From Strigamia acuminata (lineage: Eukaryota > Arthropoda > Chilopoda > Geophilomorpha > Linotaeniidae), in assembly GCA_949358305.1 (NCBI GenBank), contig OX442315.1:8520427-8584426 (forward strand): DNA of 64,000 nucleotides. Direction: 5' to 3'. Below the pieces are notes generated by a model, which did not search any database, was not told the origin of the DNA, and saw nothing but the letters and a program-made list of their open reading frames with translations. Position 1 is the stretch's first letter; each line of letters opens with the position of its first letter. Below, piece after piece: positions 9,838 through 19,620 of the stretch. The translations under genes were made by a program, and so were the position numbers.

Positions 9838-10311
9838 AGCTGTGTAATTTCGTATATTATTTGTAATTTTGTGATTTATTCAAGTCTAGGAATAAATCTC
9901 TATTGGGAGTTTTAAAAGAGAAAAACATTTGTATTCTTTGAAATTAGTTTGTTAGTTAAATTCACTTAGGCCAATTAGACTAAATATAAATTTTAGTGAT
10001 AGTGAGTTTTGTAAGTCCTATAAACGGCAATCCATAGTGAGTCAGTTTTAGTAATAAGATTCCGGTTCACTACAACTTTTACAAGTGATTTCAATTTCAA
10101 TTTCAATTTCACTTATTTTATCCTTATTAAAATTCACAGATATAATGATGTAAAAATCTTATCTTGTTCTGAGAAATCAATTCAGTTGGAATGTCAGCCC
10201 ATGTGGCAGTATAAAGCATGAAAGACATTAAGAACTATACACCCCACTCAAGAAATAGAAATTTGTATACAGAAATAAGAGAATCAAGCACAAAAAATTG
10301 ATGGAATGTCA

Positions 10312-10582
10312 GTACACCTGCAAATGCCATCTGTAAATGCATTTCTCCATCTGCAAATGCATTTCTCCATCTGCAAATGCATTTCTCCATCTGCAAATGC
10401 CATTTCTCCTCTGCAAATGCATTTTTCTCAGCTGCAAATGCATTTTTTTCATCTGCAAATGCATTTTTTTCAGCTGCAAATGCATTTTTTTCAGCTGCAA
10501 ATACATTTTTTTCATCTGCAAATGCATTTTTCCATCTGCAAATGCACTTTTTCTATCTGCAAATGCATTTTTTTTTTGCTTG
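10312..10582. repeat. Minisatellite, ~20-23 bp unit, about 12 copies
   Basis: The core CATCTGCAAATGCATTT is repeated, with T-tract length changes enlarging the unit from 20 to ~23 bp along the array. Open frames on both strands here are artefacts of the repeat. Confidence 0.9.
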
Positions 10583-11352
10583 AAAATGTCATTTTTGAAG
10601 TTTATGACCATCCTCTGAGCCACTGATCATTTTGAAAATAAAAACCAGGTTTTAGAAATCAATCACCCTAAACTAAACACGAAATTTCAAACCAAAAAGC
10701 TCCAAAATGCACATCAAATAATATTCTTGCCAAATAAATACTCAACTGCCACATATCTGATAAAACAGAAAAAAATACAATTCGAACTAAGCCTACAGTA
10801 GGCCTAAAATGGCGCCAAACATTAACAAAAGAACATGTAGACAATAAATGGATCATTTTTCAAAGAAACCATCAACCTTTTGGAAATCAAACCGAATTAA
10901 ATAACTCTAATAAAAAAGAATAGATTAAATTTAAACTAGCATAGGATAGAATAACACCGGCGGGATATCACATCAGCCATAGAAGGAAGAAATACAAAAA
11001 CATTAAATTCTATCACAAGCCAAAAATCAAACTAAATCAAACCATAATCAAGCCATCCAATCGTAATTCAATTCCTTGGTCATGCATGATAAAATATGAA
11101 ACTTTTTCACGAATATGATTGAAAAAGAAATGAAAATAGTGAAAAATATCAACCGCGAATGCACGATCCGAGGGAGAAAAGAACCTGGAAATGGAATGAA
11201 GAACACAAACACGTGACTGACTGTTGCTATGGGAGGAAAAGCATTGTACGTATAACTATCGCCATCCGGTGACAGTTTCTTGCCTTTTCCAAACCCTCTG
11301 AACAATCAACCTAGCTTTTGCGCAAATGGAATCTCGCAACAAACATTGCAAG
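10583..11352. other. Intergenic and promoter region of gene A
   Basis: No gene is seen. The block at ~11260-11350 (ccggtgacag, then cttgccttttcc) is partly shared with the orphan promoter at 18530-18600 and weakly with the gene D upstream region, so it is likely the family's promoter. Confidence 0.5.
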
Positions 11353-11376
11353 ATGGCACAGTCGATGAAAACTTAA
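11353..11376 (+). promoter_or_regulatory. uORF of gene A (MAQSMKT)
   Basis: AAGATGGCAC starts a 7-codon frame that ends 61 nt before the main ATG. Equivalent short frames lie upstream of genes B, C, D and E and in the orphan leader at 18618. The start context is also a YY1-like AAGATGGC motif. Confidence 0.6.
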
Positions 11377-11437
11377 AAACTCTCCGAAATTAATTCAGCC
11401 AATAACAACAACGGATATCAACTGAATTAATTTCATT

Positions 11438-14400
11438 ATGTGTCGACTGCCCTATTTTTGCTGTGGCTGCTCTCTACGCTGCGGAACTACGACAGTTGCA
11501 GCTTTCTCCACAGTGAGTACTTGCTATTATAACACGTTAATCAACACTCTAAAACGATTACTTTCATGTGCAAAGATGGGTGCACTAAACACAGCCATCC
11601 GTATTGCAGGTAACGGCCTCACCAAGTATTACTATGATCTAAAGTAATGCATGTTGGTACCACAAAAACGCAAATATCTCGAGAACGAAATGTCAGATCG
11701 TCAAAAACTAAACACCAAAAGAAAGAGCAGAAAAAACTACACCAGAAATGTTAATTAAACAATATTGCCCACAACTAATCATTAACGTATGTCTAATTTA
11801 ACTGTGAGACACCCTGTAGATATTTGGGGCCTTTGCAAGTGCGGGATTTCCTGCAATGCAAGGTTCTGCAACACATTAGATCCGTCACTTTTGCTCATAC
11901 ATTTTATATATTAAAATATATAATACACTGTATATATCTACCGGTAGTAATATTTAATGTATATTTCAGGTGTTTTTAGATCCGGTCACTTAACTACGGC
12001 GACAGTAATAAGAATACTTCTAATCATAGTTATCATTACACAGATAGCATCTACTTTAGGTTTGATCTACGCTGTAATAAAGGTAAATTATTATTAAAAT
12101 GAGCACAAAAGTGCCAGATTTTACAATTAAACCTTGTTGTGCTTTATTATAAGTTGCTTACAATATTACTTGGTTTAAGCCGCATGCTGGTATAACTCGA
12201 ATTTGACCAGACTGACCCAAATTCCGATTAATTATTCATTCAGACTCTTTTAAATCAAAAAACAAAAAACAAGCTTTTTAGACTTCTAAACCTTATGTTT
12301 AGAAAGTCTAATAAAACGGTCATGTCCGTTTGTCCGTCTGTCCGCATCAATAACCCAAAAACGAAAGCAGCTGGAGCCAAACAGGCAACTGCAATAAACT
12401 CAGCATTACAAGAAAAGGTTCCTAAGATATTTTCGTATTTCTCCGACCTCCGGTTTAATTATAAAACTGGTTATTACACTTTTTTTACAAACCGGAACCG
12501 GAAATGATGTAATTTTTTATTATTTTTTTTAAGGGACAGATGGAGAGACGGACAGGGGTTTAGAAGTCTAAGATGTAATGCTTCCATGCATTGCAAATAT
12601 TTACTTGTTTTCACTTACACCGATACTGGTATATAAGCTTTGGTAATTCCATGGTACTGTAGAGCAGCATGGGGTTTAAGGCGGGATAATATGGTACGGT
12701 TATGTCTAAGTACACTAATGCTATACTCTTGTTGAACTCAAAAAGGTCCCCAAATCCCATTGGTCGAGCCAGTTTACTACTCACTCTAGACTGTGTACTA
12801 CCACGAAGAGAAGTAGTTTTGATTTTTATTTATTTTTGTGATTGTTATGACCATTTAAGTTAATATAATTTTGATTTTTCTTATTAAAAAATGTTATTTC
12901 CATTTATAAAATATAGTTTTATAAATGTAAAACTCATGTTTGTTCTGTTTATTGGTTGCTTTGTCTGGAAAGCATATAAATTTGGCTGTTACCTAGTCAA
13001 TCGATTACAATGTCTGTACACTGTATTGCAATTCTGGTGTTTGGGTCTATTTTTTTGGATCACTACACCAGTAAAATGGCTCGACCAATGGGATTTGGGG
13101 GCTTTTTGGAATTCAACAAGAGTATACTCGTTATCTGTTTTAGAGAGAATGCAATGGCTGTTTGGTGTGGTTAATTGGACAAATTATAAGTCATATTTGT
13201 GATATGTTTTCGGTTTTGCTCGACACCGCGCACGGTAAAGATATGATGGCCAAAGCAATAGTAAGTGAAGTACTAATTTTGCCGTCTTCCATGATACTAG
13301 ACCCCGCTTTCTCCCCCCATAACACTGTACACTCGTGCTGCAACGGCAAACACTCTAATTTACTTATTCTTTATGGAACTTACTAATGCCATGTTCACAC
13401 TTGAACCACTTTTCTACAAAACCCGCACACTTTTGGAAAGTCTTGTGTTCACACTTGTAGAAATTAGCCTTTATAAAAGTCACAACTTCTACATAAGTGG
13501 TTCAAGTGTAAACTAGATACCGTACTGCCTTGAATAAACGCCTGGGCGTTAATTTATATTTTCGACTCGCCCGCTCGGCACTTATTCAAAGCCCGGCGAC
13601 AATTCAAGCCAGGCTTCTACCCCCAAAAAAGTTAAAAACTTTCTTGCCACTGCTTCATCAGTGTTTTCCAACGCAAACTTAATATCATTTGGAGCATTTT
13701 GACTATTTTACAGGGAATCCAAAGTAGAATATATTATGTTACCGTATTCGCTATATCTGCATTATTAACGGTAATAATTAACCTCCGTTAAGTTGGCTCC
13801 CAAATAATGGTCTTGTGACTGTTTGGCCATCCTAGTGGCCTACGTCACTCCACATACTGCCTGGTGGCCCCAAGCCGTCCCCCTCTTGGAGAAGTGGACC
13901 GGCCTAGCAGGAGAGGAGGGAGCTAAGTGGTGTGGTGAGAGAGAGAGAGAGAGAGATGTTGCTGAGAGAGCCGAGGATGAAGACGTGTCAGGGTGAGCTG
14001 CCACGGTCCCAACCACAGCAGAAACAACTTCTGACTCTGCTGCTCTCACCATTCACCACTGTGACGCTCAGTAGACTAATACTTTGGGGGCCAACTTAAT
14101 AAAGATTAATCACAATACAAATTTAATATTTATTTTCAAACAGACGTTTGACATATTGCTAATTAAATAAATCATTACTTCAGATTTACTGGTGGCTTAC
14201 TGTGTACAGTTATTATGAAGAACTGAAACAGATACAAATTCTGGTTATGCCGTATAAAAATCAACCAAGCAGTCGGCCACCTACCCCGTATCCACAGTCA
14301 CCAAGCACTGAGCCACCAAGCCTGAATCAATATAGCACTCGACCACCAAGAACGTTTCCATATCACACTCGACCAGCAAGCACTGAGCCACTGAGTACGT

Positions 14401-14552
14401 ATCAATACAGAGTTCAGCCACCAAGAACGTATCGATATAGCGCTCGGCCACCAACCACTCAGCCACCAAGCACGTATCAACCACAAACCTCTCGGCCACC
14501 AAGCACTGCGCCATCAAGCATTCAGCTAACAAGTACTTGGCCAAGGTATTAA
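11438..14552 (+). CDS. Gene A: small four-TM membrane protein (SLRCG family), Pro-rich tail
   Basis: Six exons: 11438-11512, 11576-11609, 11970-12082, 13144-13260, 13714-13770 and 14184-14552, all with GT-AG boundaries and phases 0,1,0,0,0 identical to genes B-E. The product is ~254 aa. It begins MCRLPYFCCGCSLRCG, a cytosolic Cys-rich start as in insect DUF4728/LAPTM-like proteins (family assignment inferred). Four hydrophobic segments follow, in exons 1-2, 3, 4 and 5-6, ending IYWWLTVYSYYEELK. Unlike its paralogs (160-167 aa) it has a ~100-residue tail of RPPST/RPPRT-type repeats. Intron 3 holds two MITEs and intron 5 another. A second pair of terminal exons follows at 14813-15144. No substrate or partner can be stated. 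Confidence 0.8.
12278..12571. mobile_element. MITE, TTAGACTTCTAAACC termini
   Basis: Inverted ends TTAGACTTCTAAACC/GGTTTAGAAGTCTAA bound 294 bp in intron 3 of gene A. A second, larger member lies at 45221-45940 in the opposite orientation. Confidence 0.8.
12722..13126. mobile_element. MITE in gene A intron 3, ~46-bp imperfect inverted ends
   Basis: The left end TATACTCTTGTTGAACTC and the right end complement each other imperfectly, including CCCATTGGTCGAGCC. Related inverted-repeat units occur at 47777-48173. The TATA ends suggest TA target preference. Confidence 0.75.
13788..14099. mobile_element. MITE with TTAA-flanked inverted ends in gene A intron 5
   Basis: TTAAGTTGGCTCCCAAA at the left matches the complement of TTTGGGGGCCAACTTAA at the right with one change. 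Outer TTAA on both sides would fit a piggyBac-type target. A (GA)n run sits inside at ~13937. Confidence 0.65.
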
Positions 14553-14812
14553 TCTGTACAGTCGTGTTAAAAAAAACTGGACCCTCACTCTTTGCTGGCA
14601 ATTGAAAATGTGAGTAATTGTGTATTTTGCCACTACGTGAAACATCAGACATCAACAAGTGATAATACTTGTGTAGCAGACAAGGGTATACAAGTATTAA
14701 CAAAGCAATTTCCAGCAAGGGCGCATACTCTGATTTACTCATTCTCTCACGACAAGACAAAATCATTATCATGACTCCCGTTGATTTAATTTCACTATGT
14801 TACAGGCAGTAG

Positions 14813-15144
14813 ATACCTGATAGTGGTACTTATCGTGCTGTCATATTCACTATTGCTGCAATAATAATGGTAATATTTATACAAGTGCACCCGATTCTGT
14901 TTTTACACGTTTCAGAAAAAACCATGTTAAATCAAAAGAAATATTGTAAAAACGGAATTGAATTTATTTCTTCTCAACCATGATAAATCAAAATCTTGTA
15001 AAAAAAAACAGAATTGGGCGCATAATATACTTTTTGCCTTGAATAGAAACTTAACATTTTGATATTAATTAAAACTAATCATTGTTCCAGACTTACTGGT
15101 GGCTTGTGTACAGTTTTCATGTTGAACTGAACGAGAAAGAGTGA
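14813..15144 (+). other. Second terminal exon pair for gene A (alternative end or duplicate remnant)
   Basis: 14813-14869 encodes 19 residues (IPDSGTYRAVIFTIAAIIM), exactly the length of exon 5 in genes A-D, followed by GTAATA. 15091-15144 follows a ttgttccag acceptor and encodes TYWWLVYSFHVELNEKE then TGA, matching the paralogs' short exon 6. Exons 1-4 for this pair are absent. It may be an alternative 3' end of gene A giving a short tail, or the leftover of a deleted copy. The exon-5 acceptor is weak (gcagtag). Confidence 0.55.
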
Positions 15145-15277
15145 CAAATTGTAAATATGTAAAACACAGCAAAATTAAACTAAAATTAAAAAATAAAAAA
15201 ATAAAAAAATTAACAGTACAGTAATATTTGCTTCAATTACAATATACTACAATTCCAGTACAAAAAAACCAACATAC

Positions 15278-15460
15278 TAAGGGGAATCAGAAAAGAAATT
15301 TAAGTACTTAACTGGTCAAGTACTTAAGTGTGGATATGCAACTGAGCATGCCCAGAACATTTTTAAAGTTTGGTTTTACACACTAGGCATGCTCAGTTGC
15401 ATATCCACACTTAAGTACTTGACCAGTTAAGTACTTAAATTTCTTTTCTGATTCCCCTTA
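15278..15460. mobile_element. Foldback MITE with ~75-bp arms upstream of gene B
   Basis: The sequence from TAAGGGGAATCAG to about 15352 is repeated as its reverse complement ending at 15460, with a ~35-nt loop. By eye the arms look perfect, implying a recent or conversion-maintained element. Confidence 0.85.
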
Positions 15461-15639
15461 TTGTTTCAAACAGAACTCTACTGACATTGCAGTCTGCATT
15501 TCCACCCAGTGACCGCACTACATGCGCATGGCATTGCAGTGAAGCATTAAGGCGGTGCTTGTGATCTTCAGACAAACAAAACTTCACACAACACTCCACA
15601 TTTTTAATCCAACAATCCGATTTAAACAATCATTCTAAG

Positions 15640-15663
15640 ATGGCGCAATTAATGAAGACTTAA
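15640..15663 (+). promoter_or_regulatory. uORF of gene B (MAQLMKT)
   Basis: AAGATGGCGC opens a 7-codon frame closed by TAA, 83 nt before the main ATG. It differs from the gene A peptide at one residue. Confidence 0.6.
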
Positions 15664-15746
15664 AAAAGTGAAGAAATTCTTACCCACATTTCTACAATTA
15701 ATTCACTTAATATCAAAAACAACGTATTAACCGAATTAATTTTATT

Positions 15747-17168
15747 ATGTGGCGACTGCCCTGCTTTTGCTGCTGCTCCCGCTGCTCCCTACGTTGCGGG
15801 GCCATAACAGTTGCTGTTTTCTCCATAGTGAGTACTTTCAATCACACTTTATTCAACACGCTAAAATTGCCATTCTTCTCATGTGCAAAGCTGTCCGTAT
15901 TAATTACAATCACCAGTGTTTTAGGTAATGTGAAAATATTTTTTTATCTCCACCAAACACCAAACAAAACTTATACAGATATTTATTTCAGGTGTCGTCA
16001 TACCCGGAGAAAAACCAAAACCGACATATCTGAAAATATTTTATCCCATTCTCCTCCTTCTGCAGATAATATCTGTTGTAGCTTTGATCTACGGTATAGT
16101 AAAGGTATTACAGAACTCGGAAGGATAATATTTTACAATTAAATTTTATTGTGCCGTTAATATAAATTTCTTACTATAATGTTGTTTGTCCTAGAGAAAC
16201 ACAATTGGCTGTTTAATTTGGTTAGTCGGACAAATTTTAAGCAATGGTTTAGAGCTGATATTAACTTTGGTCACCCTTTTTGCTAAAGCCGGAGCCCCCG
16301 AAGACCCGCTAGCCGACGCAATAGTAAGTGAAGCGCTATTGTGTTCGTAATCGTAATTATAAATCCACCCACAAATTCTGTTTTACAGCCAAAAATTCTT
16401 TCCAACAATAAAGTTCTTTATACTGTTTGATTATAACATGTTTTTTTACAAAATTTTAAGAAGTTTTCGTTGAAAGGAAATTTTTTTTATATTGTTATAG
16501 CAAAAATGTAATTTTTAGGTGTTGCATAATCAAAATTTGTTGTTTCCAGACCCTCAAATTTTGTTTTAATGACGATAAATAAATTTTAAAAAGGATATTC
16601 GGATTACGGGAATACACAGATGCGACACTCGGGTAAAATTCTATATTCTTCTCGTGATTTAAAAAATAAAAGCGCGCCAAGCGGAAAGGTATTTAACTAC
16701 ATTTAAAATCAAAATTCGTTGTTTACAACGCCTCAGGTTTTTTTTAATGGTGATAAATAAATTTAAAAATTCAAAATTAACCTGTTGTTACATATTATTC
16801 TAATTATAAAAATAAAAATCATAAATATTTAGCATTTTAACACAGTTTTCCTTCCGGTAACGCATGAGAACAAAGGAGTGTCGCATCTGTGTATTCTTCT
16901 AATCTGTGGACTAGATCCAAACAAACAATATATTAAAACCAATTTAATTTTATTATTTTTCAGGGAATAGATAGTGTTACATATCACATGACCACAGTGG
17001 TCATTGTTGCAATATTTACGGTAATAATTTGAATAAAACTAGAAATTTTGGTATTAATTAAACGAATCATCATTCCAGATTTACTGGTGGATCACTGTGT
17101 TCAGTTATTATGTTCAACTCAAAGAGATACAGCAAGAACGTTGGAGTGAAATGACAGATTCCGTGTAA
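15747..17168 (+). CDS. Gene B: small four-TM membrane protein (SLRCG family)
   Basis: Six exons: 15747-15827, 15891-15924, 15992-16104, 16195-16323, 16964-17020 and 17079-17168. The product is ~167 aa. It starts MWRLPCFCCCSRCSLRCG, with an extra Cys-Ser-Arg inserted relative to gene A. The 34-nt exon 2 and 113-nt exon 3 are the same size as in A, C and D. Hydrophobic segments fall in exons 1-2, 3 (FYPILLLLQIISVVALIYG), 4 (CLIWLVGQILS) and 5-6 (IYWWITVFSYYVQL). The short tail ends MTDSV. Intron 4 contains a 287-bp MITE. All splice junctions are canonical and the frame is intact, so it is likely functional. Role unknown; the location is inferred to be an endomembrane or the plasma membrane. Confidence 0.82.
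16610..16896. mobile_element. MITE with 21-bp perfect inverted ends in gene B intron 4
   Basis: GAATACACAGATGCGACACTC at 16610-16630 is exactly complemented at 16876-16896. No clear target duplication is seen. Confidence 0.8.
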
Positions 17169-18529
17169 AATTAAAATCAAATTAGAAAAATTCAAAACTA
17201 CAATTCCACTGCAAAACACTAATACCAACACCATTGTTTCAATATAGTTCTCTTCTTTTACAATCTCACACAGTACAAACCCTGGGACAAAATTGTCGCA
17301 TTCGGCATGTTGCTAAAGTTGAAATGAGTAATTCCAATTTTAGCCACCAGGGTGAATGGACAAGTCTATTGCATAGGGTGGGTGATCACTTAATCTGTAT
17401 TTAAAATAAATGCAGCCTGTCAGTTGCAGCCAGCTGCTTAAGATCCCTAAAAAAAGTAGACTTGACCAATCCTTCTGATGGTTGCAATTGTACTAGTCAC
17501 TCTTAATTTCAGCAGCAAACTGGGCATGACTAGGCATGACAATTTTCATAGCCAGAATTGTACAATTCATAAAAACATGCGCAACTCATGTGACTCAAGT
17601 TTCAAAACGCAGTAACACTTTGTGCAGTCTTTACTGTGCCGCAACGTAGAACTACGTCCGGAGGAATTTCTGCTTACTTAGACGAGGTTTGATGAGTTGC
17701 AATATATCTGTTTGCTCTAACCATTCCTGTTTTAGCTCATCTGGATATTGCTATCTCAAATGCATTAGAACTTAACAAAATATCCAATTTATCGTCTTTG
17801 TGGGTATTAGTTTGATTTGTTTCACTTTGTTTTGCTTTGTATGACCCAGTTAAGGTGAGGTGAGTGCAATCTGAACAGAGAACATGCTCTCCTGCATTAA
17901 TAAGTTTGTAAACATTATTTTATTGTAAACATAAGAAGAGAAAGAATGAGACTGTTTATTTGGTTAAATTCAAGTTTGCTTTATTTGACCGGACAAACAG
18001 AGTTTGTTCGATCCTTAATAAATTTGGTTACACTAATTGAAATACAATTCCGCATAATTAATTGGATGGACTATTATTTTACACTTATTAAGTTGAACAA
18101 CCTTTATAAACTGTTTTATGAAACAACTGTGTGATAACTCAAATCAATGCAAACAATTTGGTTTATAGTCAGTCAGCCGCGCTCTGTATTGAGGCGACAT
18201 CAGACTCTCTAGAAAAGGGCGGGTGTAGTGTTATAATTACCTGTAGAAGTCTGGAGAAAGAAGAGAGCTCTGTCTGAATACGGGCGGTTTTATAGCAAAT
18301 CTGCTATAACCCCCATTTATGAATTAATCGGTCCAATCACATGGCGATGACGGTTTCCAATCGTCAACGCCATCTGTGGCCGAAATTAAGCAACATTTAC
18401 CGAATTATAACTCTAATTACGCGCTACGGATCGCTCGTCATTCGGGACGATCCGTACGCGTGACAATATGCAAACAGTGATGCCTCCTATGGCCAAAAAA
18501 AAAATTATGTAAAAAGTCCACAATGATTC
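17169..18529. other. Intergenic, no gene seen; possible 312-bp insertion
   Basis: Only short ATG frames occur (62 aa at 17946, no homology recognised). A 9-bp direct repeat atgcaaaca (18147-18155 and 18468-18476) brackets 18156-18467, which contains inverted segments (ACGGATCG/CGATCCGT) and may be a small transposon or solo LTR. Confidence 0.4.
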
Positions 18530-18660
18530 TACTATTGCCAGCCGGTGACAGTCACTTTCCTTTTCCACGCCCCTCTAAACTATTTAATTATACAAACAAA
18601 ACAACAACAATTCCAAGATGAAACAGTTAAAGAAGAATTAAAAATTGTCTAAAACAATAA
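18530..18660 (+). pseudogene. Orphan 5' leader of the SLRCG gene family
   Basis: ccggtgacag and ctttccttttccac resemble the gene A promoter. A short uORF (MKQLKKN, 18618-18641) follows a CAAGATG context as in the other copies. No exon 1 follows within the next 400 bp, so this is a promoter remnant of a lost copy. Confidence 0.5.
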
Positions 18661-19047
18661 AAATAAGATGTTTTTCAAGTCTTTCTTAATAATTACACCT
18701 CACAATACACGATTTAGATCCAGAGACCACACAACACGCACGCTGCGTTGCAGTGAAGCACAAGGAAGAGGGTAAAATTCCAAAGCTTGCTAGTATGTGG
18801 GTACTTTGACGTCATTGGTCGAAAAGCGTGACGTCGTCAACGGGACTAGCAACTTATGTACAGATAAAAGTCCTAAAATATACACTGGTATGTGATATCA
18901 GTTTGCTCGGGATGTTTACTCGAATTTTATGTTAACATAAAATAAAATAAAATTGAGACTAATTTCACGCGTGTGAATTAAATTTAATTAAATTATATTA
19001 AATTAAAAAATCTGTGCAGTAATTTGACGCCATGAATGGCCAGTGAT

Positions 19048-19531
19048 TGTGAAAACTAATGTTTTATTAAAAATATTTGATTTTGATTGATTGTTGAATT
19101 TTATATTAAATTGGTGTTGGGAATATTTGGATTTTGTTATAATCTGTTTTAATTGTCTTCTGCGAATTTTTGAAGGAAAAACCTGAGTTTTGTTGTTTCT
19201 AATTTTCACCAGATGTGGTGACGCTTTTGCATTGTTTTGGGTCTGTGACCTTTTCAACTTTTTTGTTCTCATTTTCCGCGAACTAATTATTTTTGTATGT
19301 TTTGTTCTTGTTTCCAAGAACCAATTATCTCATGTATTTTACATCGTTTTTCAACGAAAATAAACCAGTACAACATTTTCACTTTAACCAAGCAGAGCTG
19401 CTCTTGCTGAGCAGTTAGAATTTATTTTGTATTCACACACTGAAAAAGAACTTAGAAATTTCCGAAACCTGAACCAACTGAATTTACATCAAAAAGAGAA
19501 CTTTCAACATTTATAATTTGGGATTTTCAAA
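19048..19531 (+). repeat. BEL-2 5' LTR
   Basis: This 484-bp repeat starts TGTGAAAACT, the same first ten bases as the BEL-1 LTR, and ends TTTTCAAA. Confidence 0.93.
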
Positions 19532-19549
19532 TGGTGCCGAAACCCGGGA
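19532..19549 (+). promoter_or_regulatory. BEL-2 primer-binding site (tRNA-Phe)
   Basis: TGGTGCCGAAACCCGGGA follows the 5' LTR with no gap and is identical to the BEL-1 site. Confidence 0.9.
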
Positions 19550-19620
19550 AATTAATTTAACCCGGACCTGAAAAATTTGTGTCAAGAACGTGAGTGTTGA
19601 AATTTATTTTGAACGTAAAA

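Larger units (their letters stand above)
2717..10071 (+). mobile_element. Putative 3' LTR of an unrecognised element, split by BEL-1
   Basis: The proposed LTR begins TGCGGTGGCC after the polypurine tract and could end at ...TCACTACA near 10071. Subtracting BEL-1 and its 5-bp target copy leaves about 1.43 kb. It holds hairpin arrays at 3071-3178 and 3294-3426, a GC-rich tract (3450-3820) with no ATG-started ORF, and a polyadenylation signal AATAAA at 9891-9896 in the segment beyond BEL-1. The 5' LTR and both target copies are out of view or unidentified, so the LTR nature and the right boundary are inferences. It could instead be a long 3' UTR or intergenic DNA. Confidence 0.4.

Noticed and set aside
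10312-10582. CRISPR-like regular repeat
   Set aside because: Units are contiguous with no unique spacers and the genome is eukaryotic; it is a minisatellite.
12891-13202. 103-codon ORF overlapping gene A exon 4
   Set aside because: The frame differs from the exon 4 frame shared by all paralogs and runs through a MITE.
14281-14772. 163-codon minus-strand ORF opposite the gene A tail
   Set aside because: Shadow of the proline-rich repeat; no independent coding evidence.
17946-18134. 62-codon ORF MRLFIWLNSSLL...
   Set aside because: Hydrophobic AT-rich frame with no splice partners and no resemblance to the neighbouring family exons.
19594-19620. Nine extra codons before the BEL-2 polyprotein ATG
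   Set aside because: The frame opens with GTG; the ATG at 19621 has a better start context and matches the family's usual spacing from the primer site.
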